Shown here: positions 1 through 5,536 of the stretch, in pieces
How the letters are laid out: each line of letters opens with the position of its first letter
Position numbering within the stretch: position 1 is the first letter of the stretch
Origin: JAGXTF01 sp040376005
GTDB lineage: Bacteria; Bacteroidota; Bacteroidia; NS11-12g; UBA955
DNA: 5,536 nucleotides
Reading direction: 5' to 3'
Assembly: GCA_040376005.1 (NCBI GenBank)
Contig: JBEIRK010000145.1
Location: 1-5,536 of the forward strand
Position numbers and translations under genes: made by a program
The notes under the pieces: generated by a model
Databases searched by the model: none
What the model was told of the DNA's origin: nothing
What the model saw: the letters and a program-made list of their open reading frames with translations, nothing else

Positions 1-85
1 CCCTGTTTTTTGAGCTGTTGCGTTTTTTGTTGACATTTATGAAACTTTTTTGTTTTTTGCGTTTGGCTTTTTATCCCGTTTTACG
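1..85. other. T-rich low-complexity left edge, coding status uncertain
   Basis: The first ~85 bases are strongly T-rich on the + strand and contain TTTTTTG four times within 60 bases, unlike the balanced codon use of the rest of the porW-like frame. Read in the porW frame, they give a Phe/Leu-rich stretch with interspersed Arg. That resembles neither a TPR helix nor a clean signal peptide. Both other + frames contain early stops (TGA at 11-13 and 31-33). On the - strand an ATG at 36-34 opens a frame to the left edge (MSTKNATAQKTG), directly preceded by a TAA. This could be the start of a divergent gene whose A-rich leader is the stretch in question, but 12 codons are too few to call it. Confidence 0.4.
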
Positions 86-1442
86 CGTGTTAACCTTAGA
101 AAAAATATTTGAACAAGAGAAAAAGCAACCGGCCCCAAAAAGTAGTCCAGACCCTGTAGCGCCTACCCCTGGCAATACGAACAATACAGGAAACACTTCA
201 TTCCCCTTTTACAATCAAGCCAATAGAGCAAGAGGAATCACTGAGTTTCAAAAAAAATGGGGTGAACGCGCAAACCGAGATTATTGGCGCATTAACTCCA
301 AAGCATCAAGCAATGCATCCGCTGATAATAACTCAGGTTCGGGCTTAGACGGTAAATCAACGGAGGATACTTCTGCCGTCATTCCCACAAGCGATGCCAA
401 CAGAAAAAAGTATTACAAGGAAATTCCATTGACCAAAGAGGCGCAACAAGAGTCAGAAAAGAAAATAGAGGAAGCATTATTGGCTGCGGCAGGCGTATAT
501 CAGAATAGTTTTTCTCAAAATGAGAATGCACTCGAATATTACAAAGAGCTACTCAGGAGATTCCCGCAGAGCAAATATAAAGCCCAAGTATTGTATGAAA
601 TGGCTAAAATACACAGGAGCATGGGCAATACAGCTGAGTTTGATGTATTGAAAAAACGCCTAGAAACGGAGCACCCAGAAAGTATTTATTTAAAGTTGCT
701 TGATGACCCGAATGCTGCTAAGAATATAGCCATTGGTGGAAGTGAGAAAAAAGAGATAGAAATCCTATACGAGCTCATGTATAGTCAGTATGAGGCTGGA
801 AATTATTCAGCTGCATTGGCCACAAAAGCTGAGGCTGATAAGAAATACGCGGGAAACAGTATTCAAGCGAAATTTGAGCTATTGGCTGGGATTTGTGAAT
901 TGAAGTCAGGTTTAGCAGAAGCAGGTAAAAGCCGCTTAAAGCAAATATCGGATGATTACCCAGGTAGCGTATACGCTTCTAAAGCCGCAGATGTATTGGA
1001 AGCATGGGTAAGACTCAGCACTCCTGCCCCATCAAATACTTCAGATAGTGGCGCAGCTCCTGGAGGGAATACTGGGCTTTGGTCCAAGTGGGATGGCGTG
1101 GAACCCTTGATATTTATTATGTCCTATCAGCGAGGTGTGAATAGCAATCTAATTCGCGCAGCAATCAACGATTATAATAAAACCAATTATGTATTCGAAA
1201 CCCTAGAGGTAAGTCCCGCGAGTGCTGTAGGGGAAACCATGTTTCTCACTGTTTCCGGATTTTCTAAATCGGAAGTAACCCAGGAGTATGCAAAGCTGAT
1301 GATGGGACAAGGCGATATGTTTGCATCGAAAGGGCTTTACGAGTATGAGATTGCATGGATTTCACAGAAAAATTATTCTAATTTATTGAAAAACAATAGA
1401 ATAATATCGTATTTTGAATATTTTAAAACAGGAAATAAGTAA
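3..1442 (+). CDS. porW: PorW/SprE-like type IX secretion / gliding motility protein, 5'-partial
   Basis: In characterised Bacteroidota, PorW/SprE is an outer-membrane-associated periplasmic protein needed for type IX secretion (and gliding); it is thought to link the PorK/PorN ring to the Sov translocon. Residues are numbered here from the TTG at 18. Residues 61-93 carry the family block before the helical repeats (PFYNQ, GITEFQKKWGERANRDYWR). Residues 145-232 and 243-330 are TPR-like helical pairs, for example ALEYYKELLRRFPQSKYK (171-188) and a FPQS/HPES/YPGS turn at each repeat end. A Ser/Pro/Gly-rich linker (333-353) leads to a C-terminal domain at 360-470 ending in ISYFEYFK, as in PorW homologues. 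Residues 34-60 and 94-128 are low-complexity Asn/Ser/Thr/Pro linkers. The frame is open to the left edge and family members are usually far longer, so the lipoprotein signal and N-terminal repeats should lie upstream. The alternative is a short protein starting at ATG 39 or TTG 18; neither gives a convincing signal peptide. The first ~28 residues look atypical. The next gene starts 5 bases after the stop. Family call is firm; the N-terminus is not. Confidence 0.85.
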   Translation: MFFELLRFLLTFMKLFCFLRLAFYPVLRVLTLEKIFEQEKKQPAPKSSPDPVAPTPGNTNNTGNTSFPFYNQANRARGITEFQKKWGERANRDYWRINSKASSNASADNNSGSGLDGKSTEDTSAVIPTSDANRKKYYKEIPLTKEAQQESEKKIEEALLAAAGVYQNSFSQNENALEYYKELLRRFPQSKYKAQVLYEMAKIHRSMGNTAEFDVLKKRLETEHPESIYLKLLDDPNAAKNIAIGGSEKKEIEILYELMYSQYEAGNYSAALATKAEADKKYAGNSIQAKFELLAGICELKSGLAEAGKSRLKQISDDYPGSVYASKAADVLEAWVRLSTPAPSNTSDSGAAPGGNTGLWSKWDGVEPLIFIMSYQRGVNSNLIRAAINDYNKTNYVFETLEVSPASAVGETMFLTVSGFSKSEVTQEYAKLMMGQGDMFASKGLYEYEIAWISQKNYSNLLKNNRIISYFEYFKTGNK

Positions 1443-1447
1443 TACAG

Positions 1448-3655
1448 ATGGCAACATCCTCAAACTTTAGATTTATGCCCAGATTTTGGAAAATGCTGGG
1501 TGGCGCCTTTGGATTTCTCCTTTTATTTTTTGTGCTTGTTGGTCTAGGATTATTTGGCAGCATGCCAGATATTAAGGAATTAGAAAATCCAAACAGCGCC
1601 TTAAGTAGTGAAATCTACAGTGAAGATGGAGAGATTATAGGTAAGTTCTTTTTAGAGAATCGCACCAATGTGAGACATAAGGAAATAGCTCCTTGTGTAT
1701 ATGATGCATTGATTGCTACAGAAGATGTTCGCTTTTATGAGCACTCAGGTATCGATGCGCGCGGTACCGCCAGGGCAATTGCCAGTATGGGCAAAGACGG
1801 GGGCGCAAGCACAATCAGTCAGCAATTGGCAAAGAACTTATTCTCAGTATATGAGAAACCCCGCACACGCATGGGTCGGGTGATGCAAAAATTCAAAGAG
1901 TGGGTAATTGCCATTCGCCTGGAAAGACGCTATACCAAAGACGAGATAATTACCATGTATCTCAACACGGTTCCTTTTTCTGGGGTTTCTTTTGGCATAG
2001 AGGCAGCAAGTCGTGAGTTTTTTAACAAGAAACCAAAGGATCTTCAAATTGAAGAAGCGGCGGTGCTTGTGGGTATGCTAAAAGCCAATAACCGTTTTAA
2101 TCCTAAGTTACACCCAGACAAGAGCAAGACCAGGCGTAATGTAGTTCTAGACCAAATGGAGAAATACGGCTTTCTGAAGAAGGAGGAGAATGATAAACTC
2201 AGAGAGAAAGACATTAAGCTAAACTATGTAAATGTGGACCGCGAAGGTGAAGCCATGTATTTCAGAGACCAATTGGCCGAATACCTAAAGCCGTGGTGCA
2301 AGGAGAATGGTTACAATTTATATCGCAGTGGGCTAAAAATATACACAACTGTAAACAGCAAAATGCAGCATTATGCAGAAACAGCTGTGAAAGAGCATAT
2401 GAAGGAAATGCAAAAGGCCTTCGACCAAGGTTGGGGAAAGAAAGATCCTTGGACAACCCTGAATTGGCAAGTGATTCCAAACTTCATTGAGGACGCATTA
2501 AAACGCACAGACAGATATAAAATCCTGCAGGAAAAACTAGGGAATAATGAGAAAGCGATTATCGCTGAATTGAAAAAACCTGTTGAGATGACCTTGTTCA
2601 CTTGGAACGGAGATAGAGATACGGTAATGAGTCCCTATGATAGTATGCGTTATATCAAACGCATTTTACATTCCGGATTTATTGCCATAGAACCAGAAAC
2701 TGGTTTTGTAAAGGCTTGGGTAGGTGGTATTAATCACAAGCATTTCAAGTTTGACCACGTAAATAAAAATTCAAGACGACAAGTGGGTTCGACATTCAAA
2801 CCATTGGTATACGCTACAGCAATGGATATAAACAAAATTCCACCTTGTAGGATGTTCCCAAGAGAGGCGGTAACCTTTAAAATACCTGGCGGAAGCTGGA
2901 CCCCTCGAAATGACAATGGATCCGGTGGTGAATGGTCTATGGCAAAAGGTTTGGCCTTGTCGGACAACTACATCACTGCGCAGGTAATGAAGTCATTGGG
3001 TGATGAAGGACCAGAAATGGTGGTTAAGTTTGCCGAACGCGTAGGTATCGAAAAAGATAGAATCAAACCCGTGCCTTCTATTTGTTTGGGTGCTGTTGAA
3101 TTAAGTCCTTTTGAAATGGCAAGTGCTTACACCTCATTTGTGAACAAAGGTTTATGGGTAGAACCCACTTTTGTGACACGCATAGAAGACAAGAAAGGGA
3201 ATGTGCTTGCGGAATTCAGTAATCCAGGACAAGACCAAGTACTCAGCGAGGAAAAAGCCTATTTGATGTTCCAAATGCTCACAGGAGTTGTTGATGGCGG
3301 CACGGGCTCAGGCTTAAAAGGGAAATACGGCGTTACAGGTTCCATAGGTGGTAAAACAGGTACAACACAAGGTAGCGCTGATGGTTGGTTTGTAGGCTGT
3401 TCCAAAAACTTGGTTTGCGCAACGTGGGTAGGTGCAGATGATCCAAGTGTGCGCATGCGCAATGGATGGTATGGACAAGGCGCAATGATGGCTTTGCCTA
3501 TTTATGGGAAATTCTTGAAGGCCAGTCAGAATGATAAAAGTCTAGATATCAATACAGATCCCTTAGATTCACCAAAGCAATCCACCGGAATTATGGATGA
3601 ATGCAATGGGTCGGTAGTGGATGAATCAGTAGACGTTTCTGGACTTGGGGATTAA
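1448..3655 (+). CDS. mrcA: Class A penicillin-binding protein (PBP1A type): peptidoglycan glycosyltransferase/transpeptidase
   Basis: This bifunctional inner-membrane enzyme polymerises lipid II into glycan strands and cross-links the stem peptides in the periplasm. The 735 residues match the usual length. A short basic cytoplasmic tail is followed by one membrane segment at about 17-37. The GT51 domain (about 60-240) has motif 1 ATEDVRFYEHSG with catalytic Glu92, motif 2 GGASTISQQLAKN (118-130), motif 3 QKFKEW with the second catalytic Glu151, motif 4 KDEIITMYLN (164-173), and motif 5 around 203-219 (ending NRFNP). The transpeptidase domain (about 405-690) has SxxK as STFK with nucleophile Ser448, SxN as SDN at 505-507, and KTGT at 636-639. 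All catalytic residues are present. Residues 310-400 form a charged insert between the domains. The C-terminal tail from about 695 is acidic. ATG 1448 lies 5 bases after the porW stop and gives a correctly placed membrane anchor; only a weak purine run (GGAAATAAG) precedes it. Co-transcription with porW is inferred. The symbol is family-level, since paralogues (PBP1A/1C) cannot be excluded without a tree. Confidence 0.95.
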   Translation: MATSSNFRFMPRFWKMLGGAFGFLLLFFVLVGLGLFGSMPDIKELENPNSALSSEIYSEDGEIIGKFFLENRTNVRHKEIAPCVYDALIATEDVRFYEHSGIDARGTARAIASMGKDGGASTISQQLAKNLFSVYEKPRTRMGRVMQKFKEWVIAIRLERRYTKDEIITMYLNTVPFSGVSFGIEAASREFFNKKPKDLQIEEAAVLVGMLKANNRFNPKLHPDKSKTRRNVVLDQMEKYGFLKKEENDKLREKDIKLNYVNVDREGEAMYFRDQLAEYLKPWCKENGYNLYRSGLKIYTTVNSKMQHYAETAVKEHMKEMQKAFDQGWGKKDPWTTLNWQVIPNFIEDALKRTDRYKILQEKLGNNEKAIIAELKKPVEMTLFTWNGDRDTVMSPYDSMRYIKRILHSGFIAIEPETGFVKAWVGGINHKHFKFDHVNKNSRRQVGSTFKPLVYATAMDINKIPPCRMFPREAVTFKIPGGSWTPRNDNGSGGEWSMAKGLALSDNYITAQVMKSLGDEGPEMVVKFAERVGIEKDRIKPVPSICLGAVELSPFEMASAYTSFVNKGLWVEPTFVTRIEDKKGNVLAEFSNPGQDQVLSEEKAYLMFQMLTGVVDGGTGSGLKGKYGVTGSIGGKTGTTQGSADGWFVGCSKNLVCATWVGADDPSVRMRNGWYGQGAMMALPIYGKFLKASQNDKSLDINTDPLDSPKQSTGIMDECNGSVVDESVDVSGLGD

Positions 3656-3668
3656 TTCTGCATTTGGT

Positions 3669-3699
3669 TTTGAAATCATTAAAATAAATTTTATCTTTG
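3669..3699 (+). promoter_or_regulatory. Bacteroidota-type promoter for the L31 gene
   Basis: TATCTTTG at 3692-3699 is an exact match to the Bacteroidota -7 consensus TAnnTTTG. A TTTG at 3669-3672 lies 19 bases upstream, the spacing expected for the -33 box. Transcription would start around 3705, giving a leader of about 20 bases before the ATG at 3726. It lies in the 70-base gap after the penicillin-binding protein gene, where no terminator is visible, so read-through from that gene is also possible. Confidence 0.75.
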
Positions 3700-3725
3700 C
3701 AGCCTTAAAAAAGAACGAGTAATAC

Positions 3726-3974
3726 ATGAAACCCGATATACATCCAAAGACATTTCGCAAAGTGGTATTCAAAGACATGAGCTGTGACTACAGCTTTATC
3801 ACCCACAGCTGTGTTGATACCAAAGAAACGATTAAGTGGGAAGATGGCAATGAGTATCCTTTGTACAAATTGGAGATTTCTGCTAAATCACACCCTTTTT
3901 ACACTGGTAAACAAAACTTGGTGGATACTGCAGGACGTATCGACAAGTTCATGAAGAGATACGGAAAGAAGTAA
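3726..3974 (+). CDS. rpmE2: Ribosomal protein L31, type B (zinc-independent)
   Basis: L31 is a small protein of the 50S subunit that contributes to a bridge with the 30S head. The 82 residues fit the type B form: it begins MKPDIHP, continues with RKVVFKDMS, has the diagnostic SHPFYTGKQ at 55-63, and ends in a basic helix (FMKRYGKK). Type A L31 binds zinc through four Cys residues including a CxxC pair. Here only Cys20 and Cys29 occur and no CxxC, so this is the zinc-free form. In many bacteria type B is the zinc-starvation paralogue controlled by Zur; I see no obvious Zur operator, and in Bacteroidota the type B form often appears to be the standard one. The gene has its own promoter and ends at a strong hairpin 20 bases after the stop. 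ATG 3726 is fixed by the conserved N-terminus; no Shine-Dalgarno sequence is visible. Confidence 0.96.
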   Translation: MKPDIHPKTFRKVVFKDMSCDYSFITHSCVDTKETIKWEDGNEYPLYKLEISAKSHPFYTGKQNLVDTAGRIDKFMKRYGKK

Positions 3975-3993
3975 TCTCTGCAACATATTCCTT

Positions 3994-4023
3994 AAAAAGC
4001 CATTCAATCGAATGGCTTTTTTT
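3994..4023. terminator. Bidirectional intrinsic terminator between convergent genes
   Basis: AAAAGCCATTC (3995-4005) pairs perfectly with GAATGGCTTTT (4010-4020) around the loop AATC, and A3994/T4021 extends the stem to 12 base pairs. A run of seven T (4017-4023) follows on the + strand. The run of five A on the left gives a T run on the - strand, so the hairpin can stop transcripts from both sides: L31 on + and the small membrane protein on -. The stop codon of the - strand gene (4024-4022) overlaps the T run. Confidence 0.9.
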
Positions 4024-4315
4024 ATGGCTGCTTGTTTTTGTCCTCAGTGTTGCCCAGTCTGATCACTACCCAAGTAAACCACACTCCGCAAATAGACCAA
4101 GCCAAAATTCCTTGGTTCATAAATACGGTAAATATCAAGTGTATTAAGGCGGCACCCAGAATCAAAATGGCCCAAAACACAAAACTTTCTGTGTAATACG
4201 TTTTATTCTTCTTATAGTCCAAATAATAAGAAAAGATCAACAGGCCAACAAAACCCATCGAAATGAGAGAAAAAAGATTTCCTAAAAAACCCAATCCGGC
4301 CAATACCATAAGCAT
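4022..4315 (-). CDS. Small hypothetical protein with three predicted membrane segments
   Basis: I do not recognise this 97-residue protein. It has three hydrophobic stretches long enough to cross the membrane: about 2-31 (with Gly residues), 45-66 and 69-87. The first two are joined by a loop rich in Lys and Tyr (LDYKKNKTYYTE, 32-43). The C-terminal tail is polar (NTEDKNKQP). The positive-inside rule would put the KKNK loop in the cytoplasm. It has no signal peptide cleavage site, no cysteine pair and no recognisable enzyme motif. The start is the first ATG after an in-frame TAA only 12 bases upstream; a second ATG is two codons later. Support for a real gene: membrane-protein composition over its full length, a stop codon abutting a two-way terminator, a promoter-like sequence 26 bases upstream, and no competing + strand gene across this stretch. 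It is convergent with L31 and divergent from the GlmU-like gene. Confidence 0.75.
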   Translation of the reverse strand: MLMVLAGLGFLGNLFSLISMGFVGLLIFSYYLDYKKNKTYYTESFVFWAILILGAALIHLIFTVFMNQGILAWSICGVWFTWVVIRLGNTEDKNKQP

Positions 4316-4340
4316 GATTGCAATTTACAGAATATCTGCT

Positions 4341-4369
4341 CAAAAAGAGGTAAAAATCGTGTAATTCAA
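4341..4369 (-). promoter_or_regulatory. Possible promoter for the small membrane protein gene
   Basis: Read on the - strand, TTG (4369-4367) is followed 18 bases later by TCTTTTTG (4348-4341), one mismatch from the Bacteroidota -7 box TAnnTTTG. Spacing is right and a start would fall roughly 20 bases before the ATG at 4315. T-rich sequence makes chance matches likely, so this is tentative. Confidence 0.4.
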
Positions 4370-4370
4370 C

Positions 4371-4378
4371 TAATTTCG
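4371..4378 (+). promoter_or_regulatory. Weak -7-like box before the GlmU-like gene
   Basis: TAATTTCG differs by one base from TAnnTTTG, but no TTG lies at the proper distance upstream. A start just downstream would leave almost no leader before ATG 4385. The real promoter may lie further left, inside the divergent membrane protein gene. Listed only because the gene must be transcribed from this 69-base divergent spacer or near it. Confidence 0.2.
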
Positions 4379-4384
4379 AAGCGG

Positions 4385-5536
4385 ATGAGAATATCATTTT
4401 TTGAGCCCAATACCATAGAGAACCTCTACCCTCTTACACTTACTAGACCTGCAGCTGAACTGCGTTGTGGAATACTTACCCTAGCCGGTAAATGGTGTCA
4501 TCATTTGCACGCCACACAGCATGGTTATGAGACTAGAGAGTACCTACAGGGAAAGTTTCCGCCGCTTTCAGAAAACAACTTGAGACTCTGTGGCAATCTC
4601 CTACCCACAGCCCAACTTGTCGAAGCCATTCATTCAATGGCAGAAGGCGATCAACTTTGGAAAAATGGGCTCTTACTCGCAGAAAAGCCCGGATTGCAAA
4701 GCAAGCAAAAAGAATATGAGGGCGACATCCAATGGATACAGCGTCCCTATGATATTTTCCTGAAGCTTCAACAAGAGATTGCGGCAGACATGGAATTGCT
4801 CTGCACAGGACGCGATAGTCACATCCTATCTCAAACCAATACGGTGATTGGTGGACATCGCGTATTCATTGAACCTGGTGCGAAAGCCGAGTGTGTAGTC
4901 CTTAATGCCAGTGCAGGTCCTATCTATATTGGTAAAAATGCTGAGATTATGGAAGGTTCCGTCATTCGTGGCCCCTTTGCAATGGGTGAAGGCAGTGTTG
5001 TAAAACTGAGTACCAAAGTATATGGCGCTACTGCCTTGGGTCCTTACTGTGTAATTGGCGGAGAAGTGAACAATATCAGCATGCAAGGGTATAGCAACAA
5101 AGGCCATGATGGCTTTATTGGCAATGCTGTATTGGGAGAATGGTGCAACATTGGAGCCGATTCCAATTGCAGCAACTTGAAAAACAATTATGAAGATGTG
5201 AAAGTGTGGAATTACGCCAGTGGAAGATTTGATAAAAGCGGACATCAGTTTTGCGGCTTAATCATGGGAGACCATAGCAAATGTGGCATCAATACAATGT
5301 TTAATACAGGTACTGTAGTCGGCGTTTCTGCCAACATATTTGGAGCTGGATTTCCTCGGCAGTTTGTACCCGACTTCGCTTGGGGCGGCGCCAGTGGTTT
5401 TGTAACCTACAAATTGGATGCGGCAGCAAAGACCGCAAGCTTGGTTATGCCTCGAAGAAAAAAGGAATTCGATGTCATTGAGATGGGAATATTGACTGCC
5501 GTATTTGAATTAACTGCATCCTGGCGTAATTGGGAA
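4385..5536 (+). CDS. GlmU-like protein (putative sugar nucleotidyltransferase/acyltransferase), 3'-partial
   Basis: Hand translation gives 384 uninterrupted codons running off the right edge. The protein resembles the Bacteroidota GlmU-family proteins of about 390-400 residues, so only a few C-terminal residues are probably missing. GlmU makes UDP-GlcNAc for peptidoglycan and glycans by acetylating GlcN-1-P and then uridylylating it. Here residues 1-140 correspond to the nucleotidyltransferase part, beginning near YPLTLTRPAAELRCG (15-29). The glycine-rich GGxGTR loop that should precede this is absent and the usual Lys of RPKA is Ala. Residues 150-325 form a left-handed beta-helix of hexapeptide repeats (for example IYIGKNAEIMEGSVI, 180-194). 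KGHDGFIGNAVLGEWCNIGA (239-258) lines up with the GlmU acetyltransferase active-site strand; His241 matches catalytic His363 of E. coli GlmU, and NNY (267-269) sits where GlmU has CNY. Acyltransferase function is therefore likely and uridylyltransferase function uncertain. ATG 4385 fits the family N-terminus; no Shine-Dalgarno is present at normal spacing. Confidence 0.9.
   Translation, partial: MRISFFEPNTIENLYPLTLTRPAAELRCGILTLAGKWCHHLHATQHGYETREYLQGKFPPLSENNLRLCGNLLPTAQLVEAIHSMAEGDQLWKNGLLLAEKPGLQSKQKEYEGDIQWIQRPYDIFLKLQQEIAADMELLCTGRDSHILSQTNTVIGGHRVFIEPGAKAECVVLNASAGPIYIGKNAEIMEGSVIRGPFAMGEGSVVKLSTKVYGATALGPYCVIGGEVNNISMQGYSNKGHDGFIGNAVLGEWCNIGADSNCSNLKNNYEDVKVWNYASGRFDKSGHQFCGLIMGDHSKCGINTMFNTGTVVGVSANIFGAGFPRQFVPDFAWGGASGFVTYKLDAAAKTASLVMPRRKKEFDVIEMGILTAVFELTASWRNWE

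Noticed and set aside
1..36. Possible divergent gene start on the - strand (MSTKNATAQKTG)
   Set aside because: Only 12 codons are visible and no clear promoter was found upstream of it; kept as an alternative explanation for the left edge, not called as a gene.
1844..3462. Several 65-77 codon frames on both strands inside the PBP gene
   Set aside because: All are shadows of a complete gene with intact catalytic motifs; none has a start context or composition of its own.
3656..3691. Terminator after the PBP gene
   Set aside because: No GC-rich hairpin followed by T is visible in the gap; only the promoter for L31 can be supported there.
4212..4397. 61-codon - strand frame overlapping the start of the small membrane protein
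   Set aside because: It overlaps the membrane protein gene in another frame, crosses the divergent promoter region and the GlmU-like start, and looks like no known protein.
4826..5245. 139-codon open frame on the - strand
   Set aside because: It lies entirely opposite the GlmU-like gene, whose + strand protein matches a known family along its whole length. The - frame shows no recognisable domain and reflects the periodic hexapeptide codons.
1..5536. Mobile element, CRISPR array, tRNA/rRNA, toxin-antitoxin or defence genes
   Set aside because: No terminal inverted repeats, spaced direct repeats, cloverleaf sequences or transposase/integrase motifs were seen; gene content is core envelope and ribosomal.

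Overview
The window looks like chromosomal DNA of a member of the Bacteroidota. Three things point there. The first gene matches the PorW/SprE family of the type IX secretion system, which occurs only in this phylum. The last gene matches the unusual GlmU-like acyltransferase of this phylum. The ribosomal gene in between has a promoter with the Bacteroidota -7 box (TAnnTTTG). Shine-Dalgarno sequences are weak or absent throughout, which also fits. I cannot assign a family or genus.

Layout: (1) positions 3-1442, + strand, carry the C-terminal part of a PorW/SprE-like protein that is open to the left edge. (2) Five bases after its stop, at 1448-3655, comes a complete class A penicillin-binding protein (PBP1A type) with intact transglycosylase and transpeptidase motifs. 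The two genes are almost certainly one transcription unit. (3) A 70-base gap holds a promoter and leads to a zinc-independent (type B) ribosomal protein L31 at 3726-3974. (4) A strong hairpin at 3994-4023, with T runs on both sides, separates L31 from a convergent small gene on the - strand (4022-4315) for an unrecognised protein with three membrane segments. (5) A 69-base divergent spacer precedes a GlmU-like gene (4385 to the right edge, 384 codons seen and probably nearly complete). It was recovered by hand translation and is open at the right edge.

The common theme is the cell envelope. PorW/SprE connects the periplasmic and outer-membrane parts of the protein secretion machine, the PBP polymerises and cross-links peptidoglycan, and the GlmU-like protein probably acts on a nucleotide sugar. 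That last link is inference, because its nucleotide-binding loop is not canonical. L31 is a housekeeping gene.

I found no tRNA, rRNA, CRISPR array, insertion sequence, toxin-antitoxin or phage gene, and no clear new system. The points most worth a second look are the odd T-rich first ~85 bases, the loss of the glycine-rich loop in the GlmU-like protein, and the small membrane protein of unknown function.
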